Below are positions 1 to 8,754 of a DNA stretch of 64,000 bases, piece after piece (the stretch's first letter is position 1; every line of letters starts with the position of its first letter). The position numbers were made by a program, and so were the translations under genes. Source of the stretch: an uncultured Lachnospiraceae bacterium (GTDB lineage Bacteria > Bacillota > Clostridia > Lachnospirales > Lachnospiraceae). The stretch is taken from contig CAMWQW010000008.1 of assembly GCA_947176505.1 (NCBI GenBank), positions 1 to 64,000 on the forward strand. The letters are read 5' to 3'. The notes under the pieces were generated by a model. The model was not told the DNA's origin, did not search any database, and saw nothing but the letters and a program-made list of their open reading frames with translations.

Positions 1-55
1 GTAGAGCACCTGACTCTTAATCAGGGTGTCCAGGGTTCGAGCCCCTGGCGGTGCA
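1..55 (+). tRNA. tRNA-Lys (anticodon CTT), 3' part, cut by window start
   Basis: The anticodon arm has stem CCTGA/TCAGG at 9-13 and 21-25 around a 7-nt loop with anticodon CTT at 16-18. A 5-nt variable loop follows, then a T arm (CAGGG, TTCGAGC, CCCTG) and the 3' acceptor strand ending near 55. The 5' acceptor strand and most of the D arm lie outside the window. CCA is not encoded. Confidence 0.93.
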
Positions 56-61
56 CTTAGG

Positions 62-107
62 AGAACTGGTTTTGGAGTCATAGAACTCTGGGGTCGGTTC
101 TTTTTTT
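62..107 (+). terminator. Rho-independent terminator of the tRNA
   Basis: AGAACTG at 62-68 pairs with CGGTTCT at 95-101 (one G-U pair), with an inner GAGT/ACTC stem. A run of seven T ends at 107. It sits directly after the tRNA and before the convergent permease gene. Confidence 0.7.
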
Positions 108-117
108 GTTTTCCAGA

Positions 118-963
118 TTAAAATGTAATGCCCAGCATCTCAATCACGACTCCCGCTATTACGCCCACTGCGTACAGCAGACAAATAAAACGCAAGTTTT
201 CTTTGCGGTCATCGTTCACACGCAAAAGCACGAGAAGACCTACTCCTGTTCCCGAAAGGAGTCCCGCAAGCATAGCTCCTGCGCTCAGCACACCTCCCAG
301 ATATAGCTGTGTGACAATCACCGATGCCGCACAATTCGGAATCAGTCCGACGAGCCCCGCAAGCATAGCCCCGATAATCGGACGGTTGAGAATAATGCTG
401 CTAATCACGTCCTCTCCAATCCACGCAATCATCAGATTCAATATCAGAGATACCGCTAATACATACAAAAAAATTTCCACCGTATGATGCAGCGCCGACT
501 TCCAGATTCCATTCTCGCAATGGCAATGATGCTGCTCACATAAATGCTCAATCTGCATATTCTTTTCACTTTTACGGAAAATAAAATCAACGATAAATCC
601 TGCCAAAACCGCAACTACCACTTTGACCGCAAGTATCTTGCCAATCATAGCCGCACCGACACTCTCCGATATCATAATCGGAAGCATCTCATCAGAAGTG
701 GACAAAAAAACCGCAATTAAAGTACCCATCGTAATGATTCTGCCCGCATACAGATTCGACGCCGCTGCCGAAAAGCCACACTGCGGGAAAATACCCAGAA
801 TCCCTCCGATCACCGGTCCGCATTTACCAGCACCGCGAATCGCCGCCTGCATTTTGGCGCCTGCTTTATGTTCAAGGCATTCCATAATCAGGTACGTTAC
901 GAACAAAAACGGCACCAGCTTAATGCTGTCTATGAAACTATCTGCTATTACATCTATAAACAT
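118..963 (-). CDS. Putative 10-TM heavy-metal/manganese exporter (ArsP_2/DUF2899-like permease)
   Basis: A 281-residue integral membrane protein made of two related halves, each holding a short Pro-x-Cys motif: IFPQCGFSAAASNLYAGR in the first and IPNCAASVIVTQLYLGG in the second. This internal repeat is typical of the family annotated as putative manganese/arsenic permease (PF11449). A His/Cys-rich loop (HLCEQHHCHCE, residues about 138-150) joins the halves and looks metal-binding. I start at the ATG at 963, preceded by an AAAGAAG element, because the upstream in-frame extension is low-complexity and overlaps the region in front of comFB. The transported substrate is inferred from family only. 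It is divergent from comFB and converges on the tRNA. Confidence 0.82.
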   Translation of the reverse strand: MFIDVIADSFIDSIKLVPFLFVTYLIMECLEHKAGAKMQAAIRGAGKCGPVIGGILGIFPQCGFSAAASNLYAGRIITMGTLIAVFLSTSDEMLPIMISESVGAAMIGKILAVKVVVAVLAGFIVDFIFRKSEKNMQIEHLCEQHHCHCENGIWKSALHHTVEIFLYVLAVSLILNLMIAWIGEDVISSIILNRPIIGAMLAGLVGLIPNCAASVIVTQLYLGGVLSAGAMLAGLLSGTGVGLLVLLRVNDDRKENLRFICLLYAVGVIAGVVIEMLGITF

Positions 964-1073
964 TTCTCGCTTCTTTCTATGGACAAAAACTACTTTACTC
1001 ACTAGAATACAGTGTCTGTGCGTAAAATGCAATGTAAAAAAGTGCAAAAAGTATTGAAAATAAAGATTGATTC

Positions 1074-1102
1074 TTGCACAAAAATGTACTAACATATATA
1101 TG
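1074..1102 (+). promoter_or_regulatory. Possible promoter of comFB
   Basis: TTGCAC at 1074-1079 and TATATG at 1097-1102 with a 17-bp spacer, about 42 bp before the comFB start. The -10 match is only fair. Confidence 0.35.
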
Positions 1103-1143
1103 TGGGGTTTGTCGATATGTGGCAAAAGAGGGAGGTTCTTTCT

Positions 1144-1413
1144 ATGGAAGGTTTAAAAAACGTAATGGAAGATGCTGTAGAATATCAGCTTAACAAGATA
1201 TTACCCAGCATGCCTAATGTCTGTTCCTGTGAAAAATGCCGTCTTGATATGGCATCATTTGCACTTAACAGATTATCGCCGCAGTATGTGCGTACAAATA
1301 CCGGCGCTCTTTTTCAGAAGCTCAATAATTCCTCTCAGCAGGCTGAGGTGGAAGTTTTAACTACCGTGATTAATGCAATCAACATCATCAGTTCACATCC
1401 GAAGCATGATTAG
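1144..1413 (+). CDS. Late competence development protein ComFB family
   Basis: An 89-residue protein starting at ATG 1144, which is preceded by GGGAGG. It opens with a helical stretch (NVMEDAVEYQLNKIL), then the pair C-x-C-x-x-C (VCSCEKCRLDM), then a helix with SPQYVRT and the tail TVINAINIISSHP. This is the layout of the ComFB family (PF10719). The three clustered cysteines suggest metal binding. ComFB sits in the comF competence operon of Bacillus, but the homologues in clostridia usually stand alone, as here, and their role is not settled. A strong terminator follows directly, so the gene is probably monocistronic. Confidence 0.88.
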   Translation: MEGLKNVMEDAVEYQLNKILPSMPNVCSCEKCRLDMASFALNRLSPQYVRTNTGALFQKLNNSSQQAEVEVLTTVINAINIISSHPKHD

Positions 1414-1424
1414 AATGTACACAC

Positions 1425-1458
1425 AAGAGCCGGACAGTTAACCGCCCGGCTCTTTTTT
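1425..1458 (+). terminator. Rho-independent terminator of comFB
   Basis: An AGAGCCGG / CCGGCTCT stem (arms around 1426-1433 and 1445-1452) is followed by a T6 run. Confidence 0.9.
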
Positions 1459-1512
1459 CTATGATACTGTATTATATTTTCCTTAATCACAGCCATAACT
1501 GCATTGCGTCTG

Positions 1513-2028
1513 TTATACCACGCTCTCTTGACCACGGACTACATCTTTAATGTATGCTTCTACCTCTTCCTTCGGTATAGAAAGTGCTACGGACATCTCG
1601 CTATAAAGAAGTTCTTCCGCCTTGCGCAGATATTGCTCATCGGAAGAAAGTACTTTCTTGCCTTCCTGTAATCTATTCTGCTTCCGCAGATAAAGCGTCT
1701 TAATAATCTGCACAAGACTCCTGCAGTCATACGTGCGGATTGCTTCCTTATACATCTGTTCTCTGTTTTTCTCCTCCTGAACCCAGACAGTATCAATCTC
1801 CGTAACCCGCTTTGTCAATTCCTCCGCTTCTTCCTTTGTCATAATCCTGCGCATGATAACTTTATCATTATCTACTGGCGTGTAAATCGTACTTGCCTTC
1901 TCAAACAATGGCTCCAGCACATAATACTTGCGTACTTTGTCCCGTCTGTCGACCGGATTTTCCGTGATGTTGACAACACGGCAGACACCGTGCCCGCCGC
2001 ACATAATCAATTGATTCTTCTCAAACAT
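1513..2028 (-). CDS. CarD family transcriptional regulator
   Basis: A 171-residue protein. The N-terminal 60 residues form a CarD_TRCF RNA polymerase-interacting domain (MCGGHGVCRVVNITENP, then YYVLEPLFEKASTIYTPVDND), followed by an all-helical C-terminal DNA-binding domain. CarD proteins bind the RNAP beta subunit and stabilise open complexes, often at rRNA or stress promoters. ATG 2028 was chosen because GGAGG lies 6-7 nt upstream; the longer in-frame start lacks a comparable site. The gene is alone between comFB and the ABC exporter. The helical domain is long and charged, as in clostridial members. Confidence 0.92.
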   Translation of the reverse strand: MFEKNQLIMCGGHGVCRVVNITENPVDRRDKVRKYYVLEPLFEKASTIYTPVDNDKVIMRRIMTKEEAEELTKRVTEIDTVWVQEEKNREQMYKEAIRTYDCRSLVQIIKTLYLRKQNRLQEGKKVLSSDEQYLRKAEELLYSEMSVALSIPKEEVEAYIKDVVRGQESVV

Positions 2029-2084
2029 AAAGTCCTCCAATATCTGTGACCCAATATATACCGACAATTTCCTTACTATATATT

Positions 2085-2113
2085 AGTGTAACACCAAATT
2101 GGAGGTTTAGTAA
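2085..2113 (-). promoter_or_regulatory. Promoter of the carD-like gene
   Basis: On the minus strand TTACTA (2108-2113), a 17-bp spacer and TACACT (2085-2090), with TG one base before the -10 (extended -10). Confidence 0.5.
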
Positions 2114-2186
2114 GTATTTTCTGAAAATTTATAAAAATTTCAGCACATTTCTGACAGATGCCGAGTAAAATTTTGTTTAAATTGCC

Positions 2187-3959
2187 TTATTTCAATTCAT
2201 TCGCCGTCACATAGAAGTGATGATAAATACCACCAAGTTCAAGCAGGCTTTCATGCGTCCCTTCCTCCACAATTCCTTCTTCCGTCAGTACGAGAATCCT
2301 ATCAGAATTGCGAATACTGGACAGTCTGTGCGCAATCGTAATCGTAGTTCGCCCTTTGGCAAGCGCCTCCAAGGACTTCGCCACCTGAAATTCACTCTCA
2401 TTATCCAACGCGGATGTCGCCTCATCCATAATAAGAATGGGTGGGTTTTTCAAAAATACTCTGGCAATACTGATTCGTTGCTTCTGCCCTCCGGACAATT
2501 TCACGCCCCGCTCACCTACATAAGTATCATATCCGTCTTTTAACGCCATGATAAACTCATGTGCACCCGCGCGTTTTGCTGCCGCAATCACTTCATCCAT
2601 CGTAGCTTTTTCTTTTCCGTAGGCTATATTTTCATAGACCGTCCCCGAGAAGAGATAGACGTCCTGCTGAACCATTCCTATGTTCTGTCTCAAGCTTTTT
2701 AATGTATAATGATGTATATTCTCCCCATCCAACAGAATCTCGCCCTCGTTGATATCATAAAAGCGGGGAATCAGATTGCATAACGTCGTCTTGCCTCCGC
2801 CGGAAGGTCCCACAATCGCAATTTTTTCTCCTGCACGGATATCCAGATTTAATCCACGAAATACAACGTTGTGGTCATCCGGATATTCAAAGCTCACATT
2901 ATGAAAAGCAATATTTCCTTGCGGGCGGACGCATTCCACCGCACCCGGGTCGTCAAATATCTCGATATCGCTGTCCATAATCTGTACAAATCGCTCGATT
3001 CCGGTCATACCGCGTTGAAATTGTTCCGCAAATTCAATGATTCTGCGAATAGTCGCAATCAGCGTGCTCACATACATCACATAAGCCACCAAGTCACCGG
3101 GCATAATTTTGCCCTTCACCATAAAAATACCGCCTGCCACCAGAAGCACAAGATACATCAGTCCGTCAAAAGCTCTCGTAGTCGTCTGGAATGCCGCCAT
3201 AAATTTGTATGTTTCTTTTTTAATTTTATAAAAATTAATATTGTCTTCCTCAAATTTTGCTTTTTCCTTCTCTTCATTTGTAAATGCCTTAACTACCTTC
3301 TGCCCAAGCAGGCTGTCTTCGATACGGGCATTTAACTCGCCAATCTGCACGCGTTGCTTGCGGAAAGCTTCCCGCATACGCAGATTAATCGTAATACAGG
3401 TCACTGCCATAACCGGCACCACCGCAAAAAGAATCAGCGTTAATGGTAGACTGATTCTTGCTAATATGATAAAAGAAATGACCGCCTTAATACCCGCAAT
3501 AAAAAACTCTTCCGGACAGTGGTGCGAAAACTCCGTCACGTCAAAAAGGTCGTTAGTGATACGACCCATAATCTGTCCTACTTTCGTATTATTATAGTAT
3601 GTGTCCGACAATTTCTGCAGATGGGCATAGGCATCCCGCCTCATATCCGTCTCAATGCGCGTTCCCATCACATGTCCCGTATAAGCCATGTAGAAATTCG
3701 CCATTGTGTCTATTATGCGAAGGCACAGATATAATGCTCCAAAACGCAGAATAACCGTCACCGTGAGAGAAGCAAGATCGTTCATTCCCGCATTGGTAAT
3801 ATAACGAATGATCATCGGCAGCACCAGCTCACAAATTGTAGTCAGCCCCGCACAGAATAAATCTATCAAAACAATGCGTAAATATTTCTTATAATATGGG
3901 AGGAACCGCTGTAACAGTTCCCCCGCCTTGTACGTTCTTGTATTGGTTTGTATATCCAT
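2187..3959 (-). CDS. ABC exporter, fused permease and ATPase (MsbA/LmrA type)
   Basis: A 590-residue half-transporter. Residues about 1-320 carry six membrane helices of the type I exporter fold. The nucleotide-binding domain follows, with Walker A GPSGGGKTT (about 376-384), signature LSGGQKQR (about 486) and Walker B ILIMDEATSALD. All catalytic motifs are intact, so it probably works as a homodimer exporting lipid or drug. The ATG at 3959 has CAGGAG upstream. No partner half-transporter is adjacent, and the upstream HAD gene is separated by a hairpin. Substrate unknown. Confidence 0.93.
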   Translation of the reverse strand: MDIQTNTRTYKAGELLQRFLPYYKKYLRIVLIDLFCAGLTTICELVLPMIIRYITNAGMNDLASLTVTVILRFGALYLCLRIIDTMANFYMAYTGHVMGTRIETDMRRDAYAHLQKLSDTYYNNTKVGQIMGRITNDLFDVTEFSHHCPEEFFIAGIKAVISFIILARISLPLTLILFAVVPVMAVTCITINLRMREAFRKQRVQIGELNARIEDSLLGQKVVKAFTNEEKEKAKFEEDNINFYKIKKETYKFMAAFQTTTRAFDGLMYLVLLVAGGIFMVKGKIMPGDLVAYVMYVSTLIATIRRIIEFAEQFQRGMTGIERFVQIMDSDIEIFDDPGAVECVRPQGNIAFHNVSFEYPDDHNVVFRGLNLDIRAGEKIAIVGPSGGGKTTLCNLIPRFYDINEGEILLDGENIHHYTLKSLRQNIGMVQQDVYLFSGTVYENIAYGKEKATMDEVIAAAKRAGAHEFIMALKDGYDTYVGERGVKLSGGQKQRISIARVFLKNPPILIMDEATSALDNESEFQVAKSLEALAKGRTTITIAHRLSSIRNSDRILVLTEEGIVEEGTHESLLELGGIYHHFYVTANELK

Positions 3960-4051
3960 AGCTGCGCTCCTGTCATTCTCCCCGGAAACATTTACCGTGT
4001 CTGTTCTTCTTGTTTATATTTCTATATTGCTGACTTTTTAAATAGATGTCA

Positions 4052-4100
4052 AGAGAAATAAAACAACAACCCCGAATGTGCAGGCACACTAAATGGGGTT
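4052..4100 (-). terminator. Hairpin between the HAD gene and the ABC gene, probable terminator
   Basis: AACCCC at 4068-4073 pairs with GGGGTT at 4095-4100, with an inner TGTG/CACA stem. On the minus strand a T-rich stretch (GTTGTTTTATTT) follows. It would end transcription of the HAD gene at 4136-4762. Confidence 0.5.
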
Positions 4101-4135
4101 ATTGCTTCAAACGATCTGTTCAGAATAGAAGATAC

Positions 4136-4762
4136 TCATAAATCTATCGTTGATAGTAAATCATCCGGTGCCTCCAAATAATATTTTGCCCGAATTTCCT
4201 TATTATGGCTGCCCCATCCAGCCAGTGCAAAATCAACTCCGGCTCCTTCGGCACACCCGCTGTCATACTCACTGTCACCTATATAGAGTATCCGGCTGCT
4301 GTCGATATCTGTCAGTTCCATATATTTATACAGTGGTGCTGGCGTAGGTTTATGTTCAGTCGTATCGTCAGCGCAAACAATCGTTTTAAAAAAATGGCGA
4401 ATCCCCAGACGGTCAAAATCATCTCCAAACTCCTTTCTGGTCCGAGAGGTGATAATTCCCAACTCACAACCTTGTTCTGATAGTCTACCCAGCAATTCCT
4501 TTATTCCCTTAAAGACAACCATTGTATCCGTATACTTACGCATGTTCTTTACCCATATATCCATTGCTGTAGGTATATCGCCAATATCAAGCCTCTTTAA
4601 CGCATCTTCTCCGGTAATTCCCAACGCAAATGTCAATTCCACGAGCGGGACTTTCTTCCCCGTCACGGTCAATATTGTTTCCTGCAAGGAATAGATAATC
4701 GCATATTCCGTATCAATCAAAGTTCCGTCAACGTCAAACACAATCTGGCTGTACTTTGCCAT
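4136..4762 (-). CDS. HAD superfamily hydrolase, phosphoglycolate phosphatase-like
   Basis: A 208-residue haloacid dehalogenase-type phosphatase. Motif I is FDVDGTLIDT near the N-terminus (nucleophile Asp10, general acid Asp12), a helical cap follows, motif II is ITSRT, and motif IV is ILYIGDSEYDSGCAEGAG. This is the Gph/PgmB subfamily (subclass IA). ATG 4762 has AAAGGAGGG upstream; the further in-frame ATG does not. Substrate cannot be told from sequence. It stands alone between the ABC exporter and an AraC regulator. Confidence 0.9.
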   Translation of the reverse strand: MAKYSQIVFDVDGTLIDTEYAIIYSLQETILTVTGKKVPLVELTFALGITGEDALKRLDIGDIPTAMDIWVKNMRKYTDTMVVFKGIKELLGRLSEQGCELGIITSRTRKEFGDDFDRLGIRHFFKTIVCADDTTEHKPTPAPLYKYMELTDIDSSRILYIGDSEYDSGCAEGAGVDFALAGWGSHNKEIRAKYYLEAPDDLLSTIDL

Positions 4763-4852
4763 TGTAAGCCCTCCTTTATATAAATTCATATACCGTTTTA
4801 ATCAATATCATTATAGCGCAATTAATGTAGCACAAATATTCTTTTTCCGCCT

Positions 4853-5767
4853 TTATTTATAACTATCCTGCCATCTTTGCCTGTACTGCGAAGGTGTACA
4901 ATAAGTATATTCTCGAAAAACTTTCCCGAAATAGCTACTGCTTCCAAAGCCGCAGGCATGGCTGATTTCCGTAATTGTTTCATGCCCTCTTGCCAGCATT
5001 TGGCAGGCAGCCTGTAATCGGTAACTTTGTATATAGTCTATCGGTGTCATATGCAAATATTCCTGAAATACCCGAAAGCATTCCCGCTCACTCAAAAACG
5101 CTGACGCCGCAAGTTCCGCAATCGTAATTTTATCCTGATAATGCTCATGAATATATACCATCATTTGTTTTATCTTATCATTTCCTTTCTTAGCCGCCTT
5201 GCCGCTTTCTTCCATGATAGCACCCGCCTGTTCAAAAAGATGCAGCCATATTTGTGACAAAAGCTCTCGAAGTTTTATCTCATACCCAAATTCCCTCCCA
5301 GATAAAAGAAAAGCCTCCCGAATGAGTTTCAAAGTCTCCGCATGTGCAAAATGTTCCGGATATAGCGCTATTATCTCAATTTGCGACGCCGATATAAGCG
5401 GCGTAACATATTTTTCTTCTATACAGCACCCTTGTTCTCCGGCAATTAAAGATGCATCAAAAATATGCAAATACTGAATATTCCTTGTAGCCCGCCCCGT
5501 TGTTCTTGTCATATGAAGTACGTTAGCATTTACCATACCGCCGCTCCCTGCCGGAAAAACTATTGTTCCGCTGGGAGTATGATATTCAAGTTCACCGCTT
5601 TCCATATAAAAGAGTTCCACCGCCCTATGCCAATGCCAAGGCACCGCCCCTCCCATGTTTTTATCAAAATCCACCTTTGAAGCAATATAAGGAAAATCCG
5701 GCGTAAAACCGGGAAGTAATTCTTCCCTGCTTCCCGTCTGAAATTCAATCCCTTGTATCTCTTTCAT
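4853..5767 (-). CDS. AraC family transcriptional regulator with N-terminal cupin sensor
   Basis: A 304-residue regulator. Residues about 20-150 form a cupin-like sensor (WHWHRAVELFYMESGELEYHT), and the last 100 residues hold the two AraC helix-turn-helix motifs (ITIAELAASAFLSERECFRVFQEYL and TEISHACGFGSSSYFGKVFREY). The ligand is probably a sugar or small metabolite. AGGAG lies 8 nt before ATG 5767. No obvious target operon is adjacent, so it may act in trans. Confidence 0.92.
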   Translation of the reverse strand: MKEIQGIEFQTGSREELLPGFTPDFPYIASKVDFDKNMGGAVPWHWHRAVELFYMESGELEYHTPSGTIVFPAGSGGMVNANVLHMTRTTGRATRNIQYLHIFDASLIAGEQGCCIEEKYVTPLISASQIEIIALYPEHFAHAETLKLIREAFLLSGREFGYEIKLRELLSQIWLHLFEQAGAIMEESGKAAKKGNDKIKQMMVYIHEHYQDKITIAELAASAFLSERECFRVFQEYLHMTPIDYIQSYRLQAACQMLARGHETITEISHACGFGSSSYFGKVFREYTYCTPSQYRQRWQDSYK

Positions 5768-5801
5768 GTCAATACTCCTGCTTGTTGTCGCAATTTCCTA
5801 T

Positions 5802-5846
5802 AGAATAAAAAGACGGCACCGCCGGTCAATTCCCGACAGTGCCGAT
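5802..5846 (-). terminator. Rho-independent terminator of ahcY
   Basis: On the minus strand a GC-rich stem CGGCACTGTCGG / CCGGCGGTGCCG (5814-5844, with mismatch) is followed by TCTTTTTATT, about 12 bp past the ahcY stop. Confidence 0.85.
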
Positions 5847-5856
5847 TCATCAATTT

Positions 5857-7104
5857 TTATACCGTATAACTATTTAAATATTTCTCCTGCTCCGGTGTCA
5901 ACACATCAATCTCTTTGCCAAGGAATGCCAGCTTACGTTTAGCAACATCCTTATCTACTTCTTCCGGCACGTCAATCAATTTCTCTTGAAGTTCACTTCC
6001 ATGCTCCACAAGATACTTCGCCGAAAGCGCCTGAATCGCAAAACTCATGTCCATAATCTCCGCCGGATGCCCGTCGCCCGCTGCAAGATTCACGAGACGC
6101 CCTTCTGCCAGCACAAAAATCCACTGTCCTGTAGGAAGTTTATAACCCATAATATTCTTGCGTTGCTCTTTCTTCTCTACTGCATTTGCCTTGAGCCATG
6201 CCATATCAATCTCACAATCGAAATGTCCTGCATTACACAGGATAGCGCCCTCTTTCATCTCAGCGAAATCTTCTTTGTCGATAACGCCGTCACATCCCGT
6301 TACGGTAACGAAGAAATCACCCACTTTAGCCGCCTCTTTCATAGGCATCACATCGAATCCGTCCATCACTGCCTCGATTGCTTTAATCGGATCAATCTCT
6401 GTAACGATAACTCTTGCGCCGAGACCTTTGGCTCTCATAGCCGTACCTTTACCACACCATCCGTAACCTGCAACAACTACAATCTTGCCTGCAACAATCA
6501 GGTTCGTCGTTCTGTTAATGCCGTCCCATACGGATTGTCCCGTACCGTATCTGTTGTCAAAGAAATGCTTACATGCCGCATTGTTAACGCGAACCATAGG
6601 GAATTTTAACTCTCCCGCCTTGTTCATAGCTTCCAGACGAATAATTCCTGTAGTCGTTTCCTCGCATCCTCCGATAATATTCGGAATCAAGTGAGGCATT
6701 TCTTTATGTACCATTGTGACAAGATCGCCGCCATCGTCAATAATGATATTTGGTCCAGCCTCCAACACACGACGAATATGTGCCTCATATTCTTCCTGTG
6801 TTGCATCATACCATGCATGAACCTCAAGCCCTGCTTTAACAAGCGCTGCTGCCACATCATCCTGCGTCGATAACGGATTAGAGCCGGTTACATACATCTC
6901 GGCGCCGCCTGCCGCCAGCACTAGACACAAATATGCAGTCTTAGCCTCCAAGTGTACGGACAATGTGATTTTTTTGCCCGCAAAAGGTTTACTCTCAGAA
7001 AACTCCTTCTCCAATGTACGAAGCAGGTCGCAGTTTCTCTTCACCCACTCGATTTTTCTCTCACCGGATTCGGCAAGATTAATGTCTCTGATTTCGCTAC
7101 TCAT
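5857..7104 (-). CDS. ahcY: Adenosylhomocysteinase (S-adenosylhomocysteine hydrolase)
   Basis: A 415-residue NAD-dependent enzyme that splits S-adenosylhomocysteine into adenosine and homocysteine in the activated methyl cycle. Visible hallmarks are IIDDGGDLV, NNAACKHFFDNRYGTGQS, the NAD-binding loop GYGWCGKGTAMRAKG at about residue 213, and NAGHFDCEID. The length is that of the short archaeal/clostridial type, lacking the insertion of the roughly 470-residue enzymes. The gene has its own promoter at 7216-7245 and its own terminator, so it is monocistronic. No methionine-cycle partner is adjacent. Confidence 0.97.
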   Translation of the reverse strand: MSSEIRDINLAESGERKIEWVKRNCDLLRTLEKEFSESKPFAGKKITLSVHLEAKTAYLCLVLAAGGAEMYVTGSNPLSTQDDVAAALVKAGLEVHAWYDATQEEYEAHIRRVLEAGPNIIIDDGGDLVTMVHKEMPHLIPNIIGGCEETTTGIIRLEAMNKAGELKFPMVRVNNAACKHFFDNRYGTGQSVWDGINRTTNLIVAGKIVVVAGYGWCGKGTAMRAKGLGARVIVTEIDPIKAIEAVMDGFDVMPMKEAAKVGDFFVTVTGCDGVIDKEDFAEMKEGAILCNAGHFDCEIDMAWLKANAVEKKEQRKNIMGYKLPTGQWIFVLAEGRLVNLAAGDGHPAEIMDMSFAIQALSAKYLVEHGSELQEKLIDVPEEVDKDVAKRKLAFLGKEIDVLTPEQEKYLNSYTV

Positions 7105-7143
7105 TGATAGTTTCCTCCTTAAAATTAATCAGCCGAATTTTTA

Positions 7144-7245
7144 TTATAGTGATGGTCGTCTGTCCTATCATCACTTTTTATTTCTAATTACTCAGTCAAA
7201 TTCTGCTGAGCAATTATAATACACATATTATTCCGCCACTGTCAA
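7144..7245 (-). promoter_or_regulatory. ahcY promoter and structured leader
   Basis: On the minus strand TTGACA (7240-7245), an 18-bp spacer and TATTAT (7216-7221). The leader holds a CTCAG/CTGAG stem and a second stem AGTGATG/CATCACT (7149-7175) before the GGAGG of ahcY. I do not recognise an SAH or SAM riboswitch. The promoter abuts the stop codon of the preceding gene. Confidence 0.65.
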
Positions 7246-7253
7246 GCTATCCG

Positions 7254-8474
7254 TTAGAAGAACATATCTCTGTACCAGCATACCGATTCGGTATATGCTT
7301 TATAAATTGTATCAATACTGACATTCTTCACTATCAGCCACCGGCATACTTCCTGCCAGTCGGCATTCTCATACGCATTCATGAAATCGTACACTTCTGC
7401 CAGCTCACCCTTATGGTGAATGAGCGCTTCCGAGATATCCTTAGACACATTCACTCTCGTAAGAGCTTCCTCCAACGGCACATTCAAAATAATATCCAAC
7501 ACCGAAAACAGACCCATTAGGAACAACTCTGATGCCTTGAGCGTCAACCCGAAAACCGGCGCAAGGCTCTCCGCAAACTTCGCCCGCAATAAAGAAAGCC
7601 GGGTAATCTCATTCGGTCTGTCGGCACACAACTCCTTAGTGATTACGGTATTAATCCATTTCTTCAATTCCTTCTGTCCGAGAATAGCTGCTGCATGACG
7701 AATAGAAGTTATCTGCGAATTGACAGCCGTACGGTTTACCATCTCAAGCAGCGATATAACAAGCGCCGTATCCCGACCGATAATATCCGCTGCCTCGGTC
7801 AACTCATAATCCGCATCATTAACTGTATTCATCAGCTCCAGATAATTGACTTTCAGCGGCTCAATTTTTGTTATTCCTTTGGTGACGGGAATGCGGTAGA
7901 ATTTCCCTTCAAAAAGATGAAACGCTTTATCTTTTTTGAGCATCTCAAACATCTCTTGTCTTTCTACATTACCGACACAGAGCTTAAGCCGTGGAAACTG
8001 ATCTGAAAAATACAGCTTCGCTTTCAGCACATCCACTTTCTTACAATCTAAAATGATATAATGCATCAGCTTGAGAATCTCTCTGTAATTCTCAAACTCT
8101 GCCACCGGAAGTTTAAAGATTGCCAGTTTATAGCCGTTGTCCCGCAGCTGCTTCAACCGTTTGCGATAGTCCGGCGTATTTGCAATAGAATTATCACATA
8201 ACAAAACCAATCTGTCTTTCAAGTCTTCAGACTGCGCTTCAATGTCTGAAAAAATATTAATCGGTCCTACCGGAAGAAATACCTTGGTATCCGGCAGCAA
8301 TGTATCAATACCTATATTGTGTATAATCTCCAGTCCGTTTACCCTGCCTGAACCACTAAGTACCGCTGAGCCCTGTAGCTCCGGATTGAGCAGATAATTC
8401 TCTTTCTGCGAAAACAGAGAGTACGCAGACACTTTCATATCTTTATCAAAAAACGGAATCAATGTTGCAAGCAT
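7254..8474 (-). CDS. Degenerate EAL plus HDOD signalling protein (YuxH-like)
   Basis: A 406-residue two-domain protein. The N-terminal ~190 residues have the outline of an EAL-type domain (DKDMKVSAYSLFSQ at the start, LFEGKFYR near its end) but lack the E-A-L catalytic signature and metal ligands, so c-di-GMP hydrolysis is unlikely. Residues about 200-400 form an HDOD domain (ADIIGRDTALVISLLEMVN, ITSIRHAAAILGQKELKKW, LFLMGLFSVLDIILN). Bacillus YuxH shares this layout. The start is ATG 8474, with AAAGGGG nine bases upstream. It probably acts as a regulatory scaffold. No GGDEF protein is adjacent. Confidence 0.85.
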   Translation of the reverse strand: MLATLIPFFDKDMKVSAYSLFSQKENYLLNPELQGSAVLSGSGRVNGLEIIHNIGIDTLLPDTKVFLPVGPINIFSDIEAQSEDLKDRLVLLCDNSIANTPDYRKRLKQLRDNGYKLAIFKLPVAEFENYREILKLMHYIILDCKKVDVLKAKLYFSDQFPRLKLCVGNVERQEMFEMLKKDKAFHLFEGKFYRIPVTKGITKIEPLKVNYLELMNTVNDADYELTEAADIIGRDTALVISLLEMVNRTAVNSQITSIRHAAAILGQKELKKWINTVITKELCADRPNEITRLSLLRAKFAESLAPVFGLTLKASELFLMGLFSVLDIILNVPLEEALTRVNVSKDISEALIHHKGELAEVYDFMNAYENADWQEVCRWLIVKNVSIDTIYKAYTESVCWYRDMFF

Positions 8475-8498
8475 ATTATGCACCCCTTTCAAATCACT

Positions 8499-8539
8499 CA
8501 CGGCTGTCTGCCGTGTTTTACATATCTCTTTATATTATA
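8499..8539 (-). promoter_or_regulatory. -10 element and leader hairpin of the EAL-HDOD gene
   Basis: TATAAT on the minus strand at 8534-8539. Between it and the start codon lies a perfect CACGGC / GCCGTG hairpin (8499-8515) with a 5-nt loop, about 25 nt before the start. No good -35 is seen. Confidence 0.4.
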
Positions 8540-8754
8540 TCAAATTTTGTGCAATATGGCTATGATAAAAATTTGTTTGAGTTCTATATTTTCTGACCGA
8601 AAAGCTTGGAATTATCCTATAAGCTTAAAGCCAAAATACATTCTAGGAAAAATATCCACTCTATGTTACAATATTTTTATATTTCATTTTATCACATTTT
8701 GAAGTGATTACATCATAATTTTTGAGATTTAATATTAGAAACGGAGGTCTAAGT

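Noticed and set aside
128..1057. Plus-strand reading frames opposite the metal exporter gene
   Set aside because: They are antisense shadows with no ribosome sites and no family resemblance; the same holds for similar frames opposite other genes.
1144..1413. Competence operon (comF)
   Set aside because: Only the ComFB-like gene is present, with its own terminator; no comFA or comFC nearby.
4068..4100. Attenuator controlling the ABC exporter
   Set aside because: The hairpin fits a terminator of the HAD gene; no alternative antiterminator pairing or leader peptide is visible.
7105..7245. SAH or SAM riboswitch in the ahcY leader
   Set aside because: Only two simple stems are seen and no conserved core of either class can be recognised; the leader is also short.
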